Shown here one piece after another: positions 21,801 to 29,007 of a stretch of 64,000 nt of DNA. The stretch is from Pratylenchus scribneri. Lineage: Eukaryota > Nematoda > Chromadorea > Rhabditida > Pratylenchidae. Below the pieces are notes generated by a model. That model saw only the letters and a program-made list of their open reading frames with translations. It was not told the origin of the DNA and made no database searches. The DNA lies in assembly GCA_030063045.1 (NCBI GenBank), contig JAQSEB010000114.1, positions 3,410,001 through 3,474,000 on the forward strand, read 5' to 3'. Within the stretch, counting starts at the first letter, position 1. Every line of letters starts with the position of its first letter. The position numbers and the translations under genes were made by a program.

Positions 21801-23786
21801 ATTCTGATTTTATGTTCATTTGCCGCCCTGATATATGTATTTTATATACATTGCTGGCGACCTTTGTCTTGCCAGCGCCGCCTTTCAAATCTGAAAGGAC
21901 GCTTTAGCCTCCCTTGGCGGCGCAGACAAAGGGCACCCACTGTCCGATGGCAGAGGGCGAGGCCCAGCGACTCTTCAATAACTGGCGAGGAAAGTACGGT
22001 ACAAATTGCCTCTACCTCGTCGGAAAGAGGGCGAATCAATCAATTGAGAAGAAGAGAAACAGCCACTCTACCCCGAAGGCAACCCATAGAAATGGAAAAT
22101 TTGGAAGAAGAAGATATTATATTTCCTTTTCCTTCCCACTCCTCCACTCAAAATGCTCAAAGCCCACCGCGCAGAAGTCCTTTGACTCGGGTGGGAGCTG
22201 CTTTGGGATTGGGGATTATTCTATGCTATTTTATCCTTTCGGCGAATGCCAGTTTGGAAATTTTGTCTTTGAGTGCAAAAACGGAGCATTGCTTAATTGA
22301 TAATGGAGCAACCATTTGCCATTTCAATTCCGTTACATCACTGAATACTTTGCCCGCGAGGCAACCCATTGATTTAATATTAAAAGGACCACACGGAATT
22401 TTCATGGGAACATTATCCTTTGTTCTTGAAGAACTAAGATTAAGCTGTAACCAAGCCAACCTGGCTTGGCTCAGGTCAATCCAAATTGAAAATTATTTGG
22501 TCCGTAGGTGCCGTCTTGCTGGCTCTTGCCAGGCGGATACCTGCCAAAAATTATTGCCAAACCAATCAATACCGGAATTAGCACCCAAAGAGCATATTCC
22601 CGGTAACAATTTTTGCAGGGAAGTTGAGGGATTTTGGCCTCAAGGTTGCTTCCTTCTAGCAAAGGGATGCCTCTTTTATCGCCTGATGGCAACTCCGATA
22701 TCCCCTCACGTGTACCAACTGGTTGAATGCCCAACATGGCAATTTAAATTAAAATTGACACTTTCGTTGCAACACGGTAACGAAACACCAATAAATAACA
22801 AAATTGAGTTGGTTCCCGGGGTAACATATCGGTGGGTGGAAGCCAACCTAACAATCCTACCTTCCCCACTTGGACTACCCCCCATGCCAATTTTGGGGAA
22901 AAATTTCATAATGAATAAAACACATGCCGCCTTGGCACCATTATTTACCCCAGCTCTCAATTGCCCTAGCGAAAGTGCCGCTAAGCTGCTTAAATGCGGC
23001 TTAGAATTAAGAGCATGCAAAGAGTGCCACGAATACCCCAGAGCTGGGGTAATAAAATGTCTTTGTGAAGATAACAATATTGAAAATTTGTTTGAAACCG
23101 ATAAATTACCGCTTGATATAGGCCATTCTCGATTATATCAAAAGAAGGGGAAAATTTATGCATCCGTGCCCTATACCCCCGTAAATTTAGTCATTGAAAT
23201 GGATAAAACTCGCCTAGTTTCCCAACAAATTCGATCAATCTGTAAAATCCAAGTTGACCGACTAGTCGGGTGTTATAATTGTTTGACTGGGGGTAGAGTT
23301 TTTCAAACTTGCTCTTCCACATTTGGAAATGTGGCCGCCAGTATTTCCTGTGAGGATGGGACTGACTGGATAGCACATTGCAGTCCGGCAGGAAACAAAT
23401 CCTCTATTATTTTAAATTGGGATATGCCGGTAGTCGATACCAGCTGTATGGCCGATTGTGGAGGCGAAAAGACGAATTTCCGCCTTAATGGCACCCTCTT
23501 TTTCCTAAGTCGAAAGGCTAAAACCTTTCCCCCGATTAAGGAAGAGGATGGAATTGCCGAAGAATTCGAAATCAAAATTCCACATTTAACATTTTTGTTA
23601 GGGGAATCACTCAATTCAATTACACAAAAATTTATAGCCTTTTTGGCCGGAGCTGGGTTGCTTGCCTTTGTTTATTTGGTTGCCAAAATTATCCCCTTTG
23701 GAGGGACCGCAACCGCAGCCACCGTTAATGCCATTGGAGAAACCATTCAAACTCGCCCAAGGGCGAGAGCCCATTATACTATGTGA
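15864..23786 (+). CDS. BEL/Pao Gag-Pol-envelope-like polyprotein
   Basis: A single open frame of 2640 codons from the first ATG at 15864. Gag ends with Cys-rich zinc knuckles (CSLCKKDGH about residue 349, CYICAREGHQARDC about 381, CPACGEKHH about 400). A DUF1758-type aspartic protease shows FFDCGSQPSF (about 531; Cys where Ser/Thr is usual). RT has VRIVYDASAH and the active-site box FYVDN (about 927). RNase H shows FTDAGPNGF (1094) and WSDSQIALSW. Integrase has an HHCC finger (about 1400-1443), the Asp in VGLDFLGP, LSDNAAQF and the Glu in GGIYERL, followed by a DUF5641-like tail. After about residue 1850 comes a Cys-rich glycoprotein-like region with two signal-like hydrophobic stretches, a TM near 21770-21860 and a second near 23630-23700. 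The motif GCYNCLTGG resembles phlebovirus Gc-like envelopes reported in nematode BEL elements. No stop or shift separates pol from env. Confidence 0.93.
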   Translation: MSLMIRNQLEVTLDDLLEETITAKTLSSAESPQLADLAASGENLARSISVSQAFLDQWTKLMAGMSSDDRNDEEKILTEFKVKDKSPARILHEAFKTQTSVEVKIDKLRAGERVEYSPPPARDFAPNVRLPTLDLPVFDGQESNWPAFWAAFENAVHDNKSLTGAQKFTYLIGRLKGTARGLVEGYAISDKNYLSVIELLLKRFGDDERRSAQLQGELFHLTRPSNSPHSLRIFYDNVERICRQLEGMGVDINSNPFLTIAIKEKMPIEAKVQLFDKEMESGRKWTPKEWREAFGRFVQLKEAIGSSTSESSQPKSPQNTVHKVPPKNGEPVRRAFPVIDEEKEFKRADCSLCKKDGHKPIACPEYNTIELRKQRLKEQKRCYICAREGHQARDCLSPYRCPACGEKHHYIICPKPRNKDKPFTGSNNVPLGQNFRNFSPNSSGQNRNFKNFSTGSSGRNQNFKNFSNNITASANSTDPEFTAESKEMVLAAVPDSRISSSDRPTVFLMVAELFIFNHRDPINPIKKPVFFDCGSQPSFITAELAALIGPPRVGKESMSIGGFMGQEKQQTVRFFSPRYSVLLQRQDGGWEPITLNQTPKIIPPVEFIVDSPILAQRSGMNVNWAEPQILLGLREFWKFVISKEEISPGFYKIKTVFGPVFGGELNLRALEQPIISCPVRNEILNETVSKLWNLETIGIKEAELANDNVVIDAFNESIELRNGRYYVSWPWRPGHPPLPDNFSIAFSRLSSLANRLKNDPFLRNSYQEIINEQLQKGIIEPSERAENGDHFIPHHPVINSKKVRIVYDASAHLKNCPSLNDCLLIGPNLVPEMAAILIRFRAATVAVLGDVEKAFLMVGLKEKDRNVTKFLWLKDPSLPPTPHNIQIFRFKRIAFGIASSPFILASTLQHHLRKETNPVAEKMAKNFYVDNLLLDCASPDEARKMILEAKSIISKAGMKLREFVSSHQDALQGLSPDELLPGDEPKLLGMNWRTKLDQFIFYLPKYDSTKLTRRIILSVIASFFDPLGLFSPIFLQAKLFFQGLWSTKKAWDDELEEERIKEWRELTAKWNEYSIKIPRCTPCEGAISIQLHAFTDAGPNGFSAAIYLRAEFFSQINVNLVFAKSRLRPVKMKKEEDPLTIPKLELLGILTGIRCLKFVKNALGREIDDSHLWSDSQIALSWINSKGPLPTFIGNRVREIRNFSSISFHYINTKENPADLGARGCLPAELSASRLWWEGPAWLSGPENYWPQIFGQFTIPREEKASEEANVVLINVITANIFVQLENYSTWKRLLNNVKFVLIFIVKRLEKSQRAKEKFSWINEMIGLSTYSPKANLIAQNFIIKYVQNELNLKEIIQHYKDDDGLIRLATRLTNSSNPINFKNPIILPRSNWVTRLLIHQSHEKLAHTGVDGTLAHFLSQWWCPRARRLVKSIIKGCPVCLKDKAACFRLPDMPPWPHSRVNPSTPFSHVGLDFLGPTLCKIPPNPENNKAWVLLITCFVTRAVHLEVTTSLEANEFLAAFRRFVARRGTPREVLSDNAAQFVLTKEILTKYSDIEWRMTPPLAPWAGGIYERLVSLVKVAFRRSVGRKVLPLTQLQTLVVEIEAVLNNRPITFVSDEMDAPLALRPIDFLIPKIEPILMEPRVGDADPNFRPSGPENLAYLWASSTQVLNNFWEMWSRDYLLLLRQRTKVQHRHPRIMAKEFPQIGHIVIVEMEEFPRNLWPLGKIISLDASGRSAKIRMGNGRIWGRPVNKLAPLEVMLEERGNEIQEERENEIVPPANASADTVLPSPPLGPQAIDSEPQPIEKGYNLRRTNRPNWAEVLGRENSSPIIQIQSNSPNNKLSKTLKLAQFLQVICFILFFGSINAAPRILVCDEKGIWIFLNPLAEHSLVCCEGICSSRSYKTPYLLPLPPDLLVSGYECHASYSLSGEKLSTQIQCDPVSGCDLIKCYFCIERIMNPQCTPLLSATIAGLLFGFIILILCSFAALIYVFYIHCWRPLSCQRRLSNLKGRFSLPWRRRQRAPTVRWQRARPSDSSITGEESTVQIASTSSERGRINQLRRRETATLPRRQPIEMENLEEEDIIFPFPSHSSTQNAQSPPRRSPLTRVGAALGLGIILCYFILSANASLEILSLSAKTEHCLIDNGATICHFNSVTSLNTLPARQPIDLILKGPHGIFMGTLSFVLEELRLSCNQANLAWLRSIQIENYLVRRCRLAGSCQADTCQKLLPNQSIPELAPKEHIPGNNFCREVEGFWPQGCFLLAKGCLFYRLMATPISPHVYQLVECPTWQFKLKLTLSLQHGNETPINNKIELVPGVTYRWVEANLTILPSPLGLPPMPILGKNFIMNKTHAALAPLFTPALNCPSESAAKLLKCGLELRACKECHEYPRAGVIKCLCEDNNIENLFETDKLPLDIGHSRLYQKKGKIYASVPYTPVNLVIEMDKTRLVSQQIRSICKIQVDRLVGCYNCLTGGRVFQTCSSTFGNVAASISCEDGTDWIAHCSPAGNKSSIILNWDMPVVDTSCMADCGGEKTNFRLNGTLFFLSRKAKTFPPIKEEDGIAEEFEIKIPHLTFLLGESLNSITQKFIAFLAGAGLLAFVYLVAKIIPFGGTATAATVNAIGETIQTRPRARAHYTM

Positions 23787-24358
23787 AATTGAACATTTTT
23801 TTTCTGACAATTTCAATTATATTCAATTTTTACTTTTTCCATTTACATTCATCCACATTATATTCAAATTGACCAATGAATTCAAAATAATCCATTGCCT
23901 GTGGGTATTTTCCAAGCACTCGTTCAAATACTCAAAATGACCCTCTGGCGAATTTTCCAGTAATAATGCCTTTTGGTCGGCACTGATGACTAATCCGCAC
24001 TCAAAATAATATATATAAATTATTTATACTGATTTTTGTTGAGGACAATTTCTTGAGGTCATTGCCCACGGCTAGATCTCTGGCGATTCTTTTAGCCCTT
24101 GTGATTCGCCCATCGCCAAACCGTAGAATTGAGACCACATAAAATCTGCAAATCCTTTCATTCTGGGCGGACCGGAGCCATCGTTATAAATTGGAGGATT
24201 TTTATTTGTCTCCAGTCATTTGGCGTCCTCATACTCCATCAATTTCGGCCATTCTGGCCCATTTGGCTCATTTTTATTACTATTTTTCTTAATATCCCCC
24301 TTTCTTTCCATTGAAAACCGCCTTGCTTAATTTTGATTATTTCCAAATTGAAATTGCG
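23787..24358. other. Non-coding spacer inside the retroelement
   Basis: No plus-strand coding sequence is supported between the polyprotein stop and the next ATG. On the minus strand short open stretches exist (GDGRITRAKRIARDLAVGND near 24100-24040, and SADQKALLLENSPEGHFEYL near 23975-23915), but they do not join in one phase. Confidence 0.5.
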
Positions 24359-24775
24359 ATGGACCCCAACCAAGCTCAACAGCAACAATTCTATGCTCAA
24401 AATGGAGGCTATCAACAACAATATCAGCCCCCTCCGGCGGCCCAACCTCAACAATATTGGGCGGCCCAACCGCCACCACCACCGCCTGTTCAACAACAGG
24501 CCGCTCCCATCCAACGCAATCCGCCACAAGCGCGTCCGATGTTCGACTTCCAACTCCGAAGTGACGTTCGTGAAATCCGGGACTCATTGCGCGAATTGCT
24601 TCTTATGCTTCACCGTGGATCAGGTGGTACAGGGCAGAATAATCGCCGCCGCCGCCCCTATTCCAGACCAAAAACCACTGGGCCCTCTGACAAGATCGAA
24701 AAGGGCGATGGGAATGATGGCAAAGGCAATGGGCCCTCCGGCAATGCTGGCGGTGCAGGAACCGCAGCAGTATGA
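24359..24775 (+). CDS. Accessory ORF of the BEL/Pao element, Gln/Pro-rich
   Basis: 138 codons from ATG (MDPNQAQQQQFYAQ) to TGA, lying between the envelope-like region and the 3' LTR. The N-terminal third is rich in Gln, Tyr and Pro (QQQAAPIQRNPPQARP). The middle holds a probable amphipathic helix (DVREIRDSLRELLLMLH), then an Arg-rich patch (NNRRRRPYSRPK) and a Gly/Asn/Lys tail. No known family is recognised. The Arg-rich patch suggests nucleic-acid binding or nuclear localisation, and the rest looks disordered. An open frame in an otherwise intact, apparently young element argues that it is retained; a host-derived capture is the alternative. Confidence 0.6.
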   Translation: MDPNQAQQQQFYAQNGGYQQQYQPPPAAQPQQYWAAQPPPPPPVQQQAAPIQRNPPQARPMFDFQLRSDVREIRDSLRELLLMLHRGSGGTGQNNRRRRPYSRPKTTGPSDKIEKGDGNDGKGNGPSGNAGGAGTAAV

Positions 24776-24815
24776 AAGTTGATTTGGTAAAGAAGGCGGC
24801 CCTTGGTGGGGAGGC

Positions 24816-25523
24816 TGTCTTCGACAGTTGGAATTTTGGAGTTTTTTGGATTTTTAATATTTAAATATTTTTCAATCAGTAATTTGATACCAATTCCCCC
24901 ATTTTTTGAACACAAAAATAATCTTAATCCATATCTCATTTTAGTTAACAAAAGGGCCAAACATTCTTCTAATTTCAGTTTATTAATGGCAAAATGGGCA
25001 AAAATAATCCGGGGTGGTCTTTCCCCTCTTTTTTCCCTTTCGCAGTAATCAAATTGGCCCATCGATGTGTGAATTGTTATGCCCTTCGTTCGTTGGTCCC
25101 ATCATCCAATCTCCATTATGCTGAAGGGCAAATCAGGCGAGAGAATCTGGAGTTGGCTTGGTTCTTTTCCCCTCTTTTACAGTTCAATTGGTCTGGCCTT
25201 TGGTTGCCCCATCTTTTGCTTATTTTGTTGGCCAAGAATCTTAATGCCCGCCCCAAAATGCGAAGGAATCGAGACTATAAAAGGCCACTTTTCCCCTCCC
25301 CTGATGCTATCCTTTTCCTCTCCTCATCATTACATTTCGACTGAATTTTCCCCAATAAACGTTTTTTAATTCGAAATTCTATCATCAATTGTATTTGGAA
25401 ATATAATAATTTTGAGTCTGGGCATTTTTTGGTCAATTGGGATTTGAGTTCTTTTGCCCTTTGCTGTGGGCAATCATCATTTTGGGTTGAGTCCACCCGT
25501 CTTGTGAAGGCGTGCCGTGGACA
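24816..25523 (+). repeat. 3' LTR
   Basis: 708 bp, same termini and content as the 5' LTR, followed directly by the target duplication GTGGC. Confidence 0.95.
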
Positions 25524-25528
25524 GTGGC

Positions 25529-26083
25529 GATGCTCCTTCTTGCCTTCTTCTTTCCCCTTTTCTTCCTCTTTTGCGCCCTCCACTTCTCCCTCCTCGGATT
25601 TGCTGCTTCGGTGTCGATGGCTGCCTTAAAATTGGGATTTTATTAAAATTATCGGAAAATATCAAAACTTCCTTACCATGGCGGTGACTGTGGTGGCGAT
25701 GCTCCTTCTTGCCTTCTTCTTTTCCCTTTTCTTCCTCTTTTGCGCCCTCCACTTCGCCCTCCTCGGATTTGCTGCTTCGGTGTCGATGGCTGCCTGAAAA
25801 ATTGGGATTTTATTAAAATTATCGGCAAATATCAAAACTTCCTTACCATGGCGGTGACTGTGGTGGCGATGCTTCTTCTTGCCTTCGTCTTCCTTCTTGT
25901 GTTCTTCTTTTGGCTCGACTTTCACTGGCTTTGTCTTTGGTCCGTCCTTCTTGTGATCCTAAAATTGAATAATGTTTAATTAAATTTGTTAAAATTAAAA
26001 CGAACCTCGCTTCGCAGTCGGTTTATGTAGTAGAAGTAGAGCATGGCCGCCACTGATCCGACGAAACACAGTTGATAGAACAT
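25529..26083 (-). CDS. 5' part of Lys/His-rich exon-repeat gene (upstream of retroelement insertion)
   Basis: ATG at 26083 encodes an N-terminal signal-anchor (MFYQLCFVGSVAAMLYFYYI) in exon 1 (26006-26083). Exon 2 (25847-25958) is Lys/Glu-rich and ends HRHHSHRHG. Exon copy R1 (25677-25793, 117 nt) encodes a GSHRHRSSKSEEGEVEG... module. Exon R2 starts at 25624 and is cut by the retroelement after GAGCATCGCCAC; its last codons lie beyond the element at 14832-14812. A minus-strand TATA box (TATAAAA) at 26170-26176 lies about 90 nt upstream of the ATG. All R exons have length divisible by three and the same phase, so splicing R1 to R3 would drop the damaged copy without a frameshift. The product would be a membrane-anchored or secreted charged repeat protein of unknown role. 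Confidence 0.68.
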
Positions 26084-26169
26084 TTTGTAGAACGGTAGTG
26101 ATTGACTGATTTGATTTGTTTTGATTGCTGGTTGGTTGTTTGATGATTTGACTGAAGAATTTTGCTAGC

Positions 26170-26176
26170 TTTTATA
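26170..26176 (-). promoter_or_regulatory. TATA box of the exon-repeat gene
   Basis: TTTTATA on the plus strand (TATAAAA on the minus) lies about 90 nt upstream of the minus-strand ATG at 26083. Confidence 0.5.
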
Positions 26177-26252
26177 CCTGAATTCACCCACTTGTAACTG
26201 TAACGTACAGTTTCCATTATCGATTTTATATTTTTACCTCTTTGCATTAACG

Positions 26253-26270
26253 GGCCAATCACATATAAAA
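26253..26270 (+). promoter_or_regulatory. CCAAT and TATA boxes of the 26374 gene
   Basis: GGCCAATC at 26253 is followed by TATAAAA at 26264-26270, about 105 nt upstream of the ATG. Together with the minus-strand TATA box it forms a compact divergent promoter of about 290 bp. Confidence 0.5.
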
Positions 26271-26373
26271 GGGCGCTTCACCACCACATTCGCTCAACAA
26301 ATCATCAAGCAAGCAGTGATCAACCAACCTTCCGCCAACAAACGAACGCAGCAACAGAAGAACAACAACTCAA

Positions 26374-26712
26374 ATGGGTGACCAATCTGCATACATGCCA
26401 TCGCCGGGATACACTCCACCAAAGAAGACGAGCTCTACGCCACAGGTTGGTTTTACATTTTTTAGAAACTTTAATCAATTTAATAACGCTTCCCATCAAT
26501 TTCAGAACTATCCCAGAACCGGCGGCCCAGGCTATGCACAGGAATACGGTTGGTTTAATAATTTCCATCTATTGTTCAGCATAAATCATCCCAATATTTT
26601 TTCAGATGTCGGAGAAGGGCCCCCGCCACAACGACCACGCAGCAATGTCCCAGCCCCAGCCCCAACCGCCGGAAAACCGAAGCTCGCACCTGATCAGTCG
26701 GCATACATGTGA
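26374..26712 (+). CDS. Small Pro-rich protein with matching N- and C-terminal motifs
   Basis: Three exons (26374 to about 26445, about 26506-26548, about 26606-26712) with in-phase GT-AG introns give a protein of about 74 residues. It starts MGDQSAYMPSPGYTPPKK and ends APDQSAYM, so the hexapeptide DQSAYM opens and closes the chain. There is no signal peptide or TM, and the sequence is rich in Pro, Gly and Ser and probably disordered. An AATAAA lies at 26915-26920. It shares a divergent promoter with the exon-repeat gene, suggesting co-expression. The family is not recognised. Confidence 0.62.
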   Translation: MGDQSAYMPSPGYTPPKKTSSTPQVGFTFFRNFNQFNNASHQFQNYPRTGGPGYAQEYGWFNNFHLLFSINHPNIFSDVGEGPPPQRPRSNVPAPAPTAGKPKLAPDQSAYM

Positions 26713-26914
26713 ATATGAAGCGCACGACGAAGGACGGCAAAGGAGCAGCTGTGGAAGAATAGGAGCAGAAGAAGAAAAGGAAACGATCATCTTGTTCATC
26801 ATCATCTTGACCCTCTCTCACTAATTGTATTTCCACCATTGTAATATTGTGTCCCCTAATTCCCATCACCATATATTGTTGCTATGCCATTGTATCACCA
26901 TATTAATTATTGTG

Positions 26915-26920
26915 AATAAA
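26915..26920 (+). terminator. Polyadenylation signal of the 26374 gene
   Basis: AATAAA about 200 nt after the stop codon, followed by A-rich sequence. Confidence 0.5.
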
Positions 26921-27084
26921 TGTTATAAAAAGAAATTTCTTGTTTTTAATTTATTTATTTGATGGAATGGATAGTGGATATCCTATATATAATTTTAGAA
27001 GTGTCTGTCTGTCTGTCCCCCGATTTTCTCGGAGATATGTGGATGGATTGAGCTGAATTTTTGTATTCAGGGGTTTTCGGGGGT

Positions 27085-27545
27085 GCTGATCACGACCAGA
27101 TAGTTAGTTTTTTGATTTGGCCAAGTCTCGCGCAGCTAGGCCATAAGTTATGGCCAAGTTTGGTAATGATAGTTTTTGATGATGAAAATGTCAAGTATAG
27201 GGTAATCGAGGGTGCTGAAGACGATGGTGATAATGGTTTTGCATTTGGTTCAAGTCTCGCGCAGCTTGGCCATAGCGTTATGGCCAAGTTTGGTGATGTT
27301 GGATTTTGATGATGGAGAAGTGAAATATAGGGTAATCGACCAAGCTAAAGATGATGGTGATAATCTTTTTGCATTTGGTTTAGGTTTTGGCCATGAAATA
27401 TGCAAATTTTTTTTTCTATGGAATGTGGAGTATTCCACAAAAATGTGGAGTATTCCACAATTATGTTAAGCAATATTTAATTATTGTGAGATTTGATGAT
27501 TGAAATATGAAAATTTAGGGTAATCGATGGTGCTGAATATTGATG
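27085..27545 (+). repeat. Degenerate ~150-bp tandem repeat in the Helitron-like element
   Basis: Three partial copies share CAAGTCTCGCGCAGCT, GTTATGGCCAAGTTTGGT and TAGGGTAATCGA at spacings of about 140-160 bp. Confidence 0.7.
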
Positions 27546-27579
27546 ATGATGTTAGTTTTGTATAAGGTTTCGTTTTTAG

Positions 27580-27722
27580 TGGATAGTCCTATGATTTAGA
27601 ATAGTCTTACAGAATTAGGATTAGTCCTAAGATTTAGAATAGTCCTGCAGAATTAGGAATAGTCCTAAGATTTAGAATAGTCCTACAGAATTAGGAATAG
27701 TCCTAAGATTTGGAATAGTATA
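27580..27722 (+). repeat. ~38-bp minisatellite
   Basis: About 3.5 copies alternate AATAGTCCTAAGATTTAG with AATAGTCCTACAGAATTAGG. Confidence 0.8.
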
Positions 27723-28036
27723 TAGTAGAATTGATTAATCATTTGTTTAATGACTTAGATAATGCAGATGGTAGAGTGATAGAGTTTTGCTATGTGGGTC
27801 AAGTTCGATTTCCAATTGTGACAAATAATTTTCTTTATCATTTTTTTGCATTTTATCCTTCACAATTCAATTCTCTGATGAGCCCCGAAGGGGCGAAGAT
27901 TATTATAGGGAAACAAACGACGGGCGAGCGAAGCGAGCTGAGCCCCGAAGGGGCGAAGATGGGAACAACAGTCACACTTCCCTAGCTCAGAAGAACGCCC
28001 GATAGGGCGTTCGACTGAGCTAGTGGATATAATAAT

Positions 28037-28686
28037 TAAGGCCCGGATAGTTATGCATTTAAAAACAGCAAAATATGCGCATAAAATATGCACAAAAAAT
28101 GAAAAATATGCACAAAAATATGCAAATAAAATTGAATTTTTCTGCCTTTATAGCAATTTTTTTGAATTTTTCAAAACCAATTTTACTACATTTTCAGAGA
28201 AAAATGCTTAAAATAGCTTTAAATAGGTTTTTTCGTCCAAAAAAATATTTATATGTGACAGGATTCGAACTCTAGACCCCACGTAAGTTTGCATTCGAAA
28301 GACTACTCTCTCCGCTATTCAGCCAAAAATTTTCAGCTGCCAAGATTGGCTATTTTTATCAATTGAAAACCAAAAATGCAAATTTTTTTTATCTTTTCAA
28401 GATTTTTTTGACAAATTTAATGCAATTTATTAAATATCAATTCTAAAATTTTCATTTTTATTGCATTTTTGATTGAAAATTTCCCTAAAAATGACAAAAT
28501 ATGCATAATATGCGGAAAAAATGCAAAATATGCAAATATGCATAAAAAGTCGAAAATATGCAAAAATATGCATCTTAAAATACACGTTTTCGGCACCAGA
28601 CAAAGTTAAAAACTATTTTTTTATTCATATAAACACGTTACAATGCCAGGAAAAAAATATGCATTTGCATAACTATCCGGGCCTTA
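28037..28686. mobile_element. hAT-like MITE
   Basis: Perfect terminal inverted repeats of at least 20 bp (TAAGGCCCGGATAGTTATGC) are flanked by the 8-bp duplication ATAATAAT (28029-28036 and 28687-28694). The 650-bp interior is rich in ATATGCA-type words and has no transposase. An 8-bp duplication and short inverted repeats fit the hAT superfamily. Confidence 0.8.
28252..28326 (-). tRNA. tRNA-like sequence inside the MITE
   Basis: On the minus strand an A-box-like TAGCGGAGAG and a B-box-like AGTTCGAATCC are spaced close to tRNA spacing. Stems pair poorly, so this is a relic or an internal Pol III promoter rather than a working tRNA. Confidence 0.35.
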
Positions 28687-29007
28687 ATAATAATACAAAA
28701 ATATCTATCAAAATATAAGAATCGTTAAAATATTAACATTAACACCCATCTTTTACAAGTCAGTCAAGTACAAGTTAGTAATTTTCATTTTTCTCTACCC
28801 ATTCCATGTTCCATTTCCATCATCCCTTTTTGAAAAGTTCAATTCATTCATTTGATTTACCACGTCCGTAATGCATTAAATATTAACGAACGATTTCATT
28901 AAAAGCAAATGAATTATAAAATAATATTTATCTTTTTTAAATTGAATTTCATTGATACGTTTTTCAGATTTAAAAGATTTGATTTGTTAACAAAAAATTC
29001 TAGTAAA

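Larger units (their letters stand above)
14833..25523 (+). mobile_element. Full-length BEL/Pao LTR retroelement with envelope-like region
   Basis: Two 708-bp LTRs (14833-15540, 24816-25523) begin TGTCTTCGACAG and end GCCGTGGACA (TG...CA). The 5-bp target duplication GTGGC flanks the element (14828-14832, 25524-25528). The LTRs look identical wherever compared, and the internal polyprotein is uninterrupted, so insertion was probably recent. Internal order: primer-binding site, a leader of about 300 nt, gag-protease-RT-RNase H-integrase-envelope-like ORF (15864-23786), a gap of about 570 nt, a small ORF (24359-24775), a purine-rich tract (GGTGGGGAGG) and the 3' LTR. It lies inside an exon of a host gene on the opposite strand. 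Confidence 0.95.
26981..28023 (+). mobile_element. Helitron-like non-autonomous element
   Basis: The 5' end reads TCCTATATATAATTTTAGAA followed by repeated TGTC and a CCCCGATTTTCTCGG hairpin. The 3' end is a strong hairpin with arms GAACGCCC and GGGCGTTC around GATA, nested inside CTAGCTCAG...CTGAGCTAG, ending CTAG before T. A 5' TC, a terminal hairpin, CTAG and insertion between A and T are Helitron signatures. Against this, the 10-bp sequence TAGTGGATAT occurs at both borders (26972 and 28021), which Helitrons do not create. No Rep/helicase frame is present. Confidence 0.6.
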
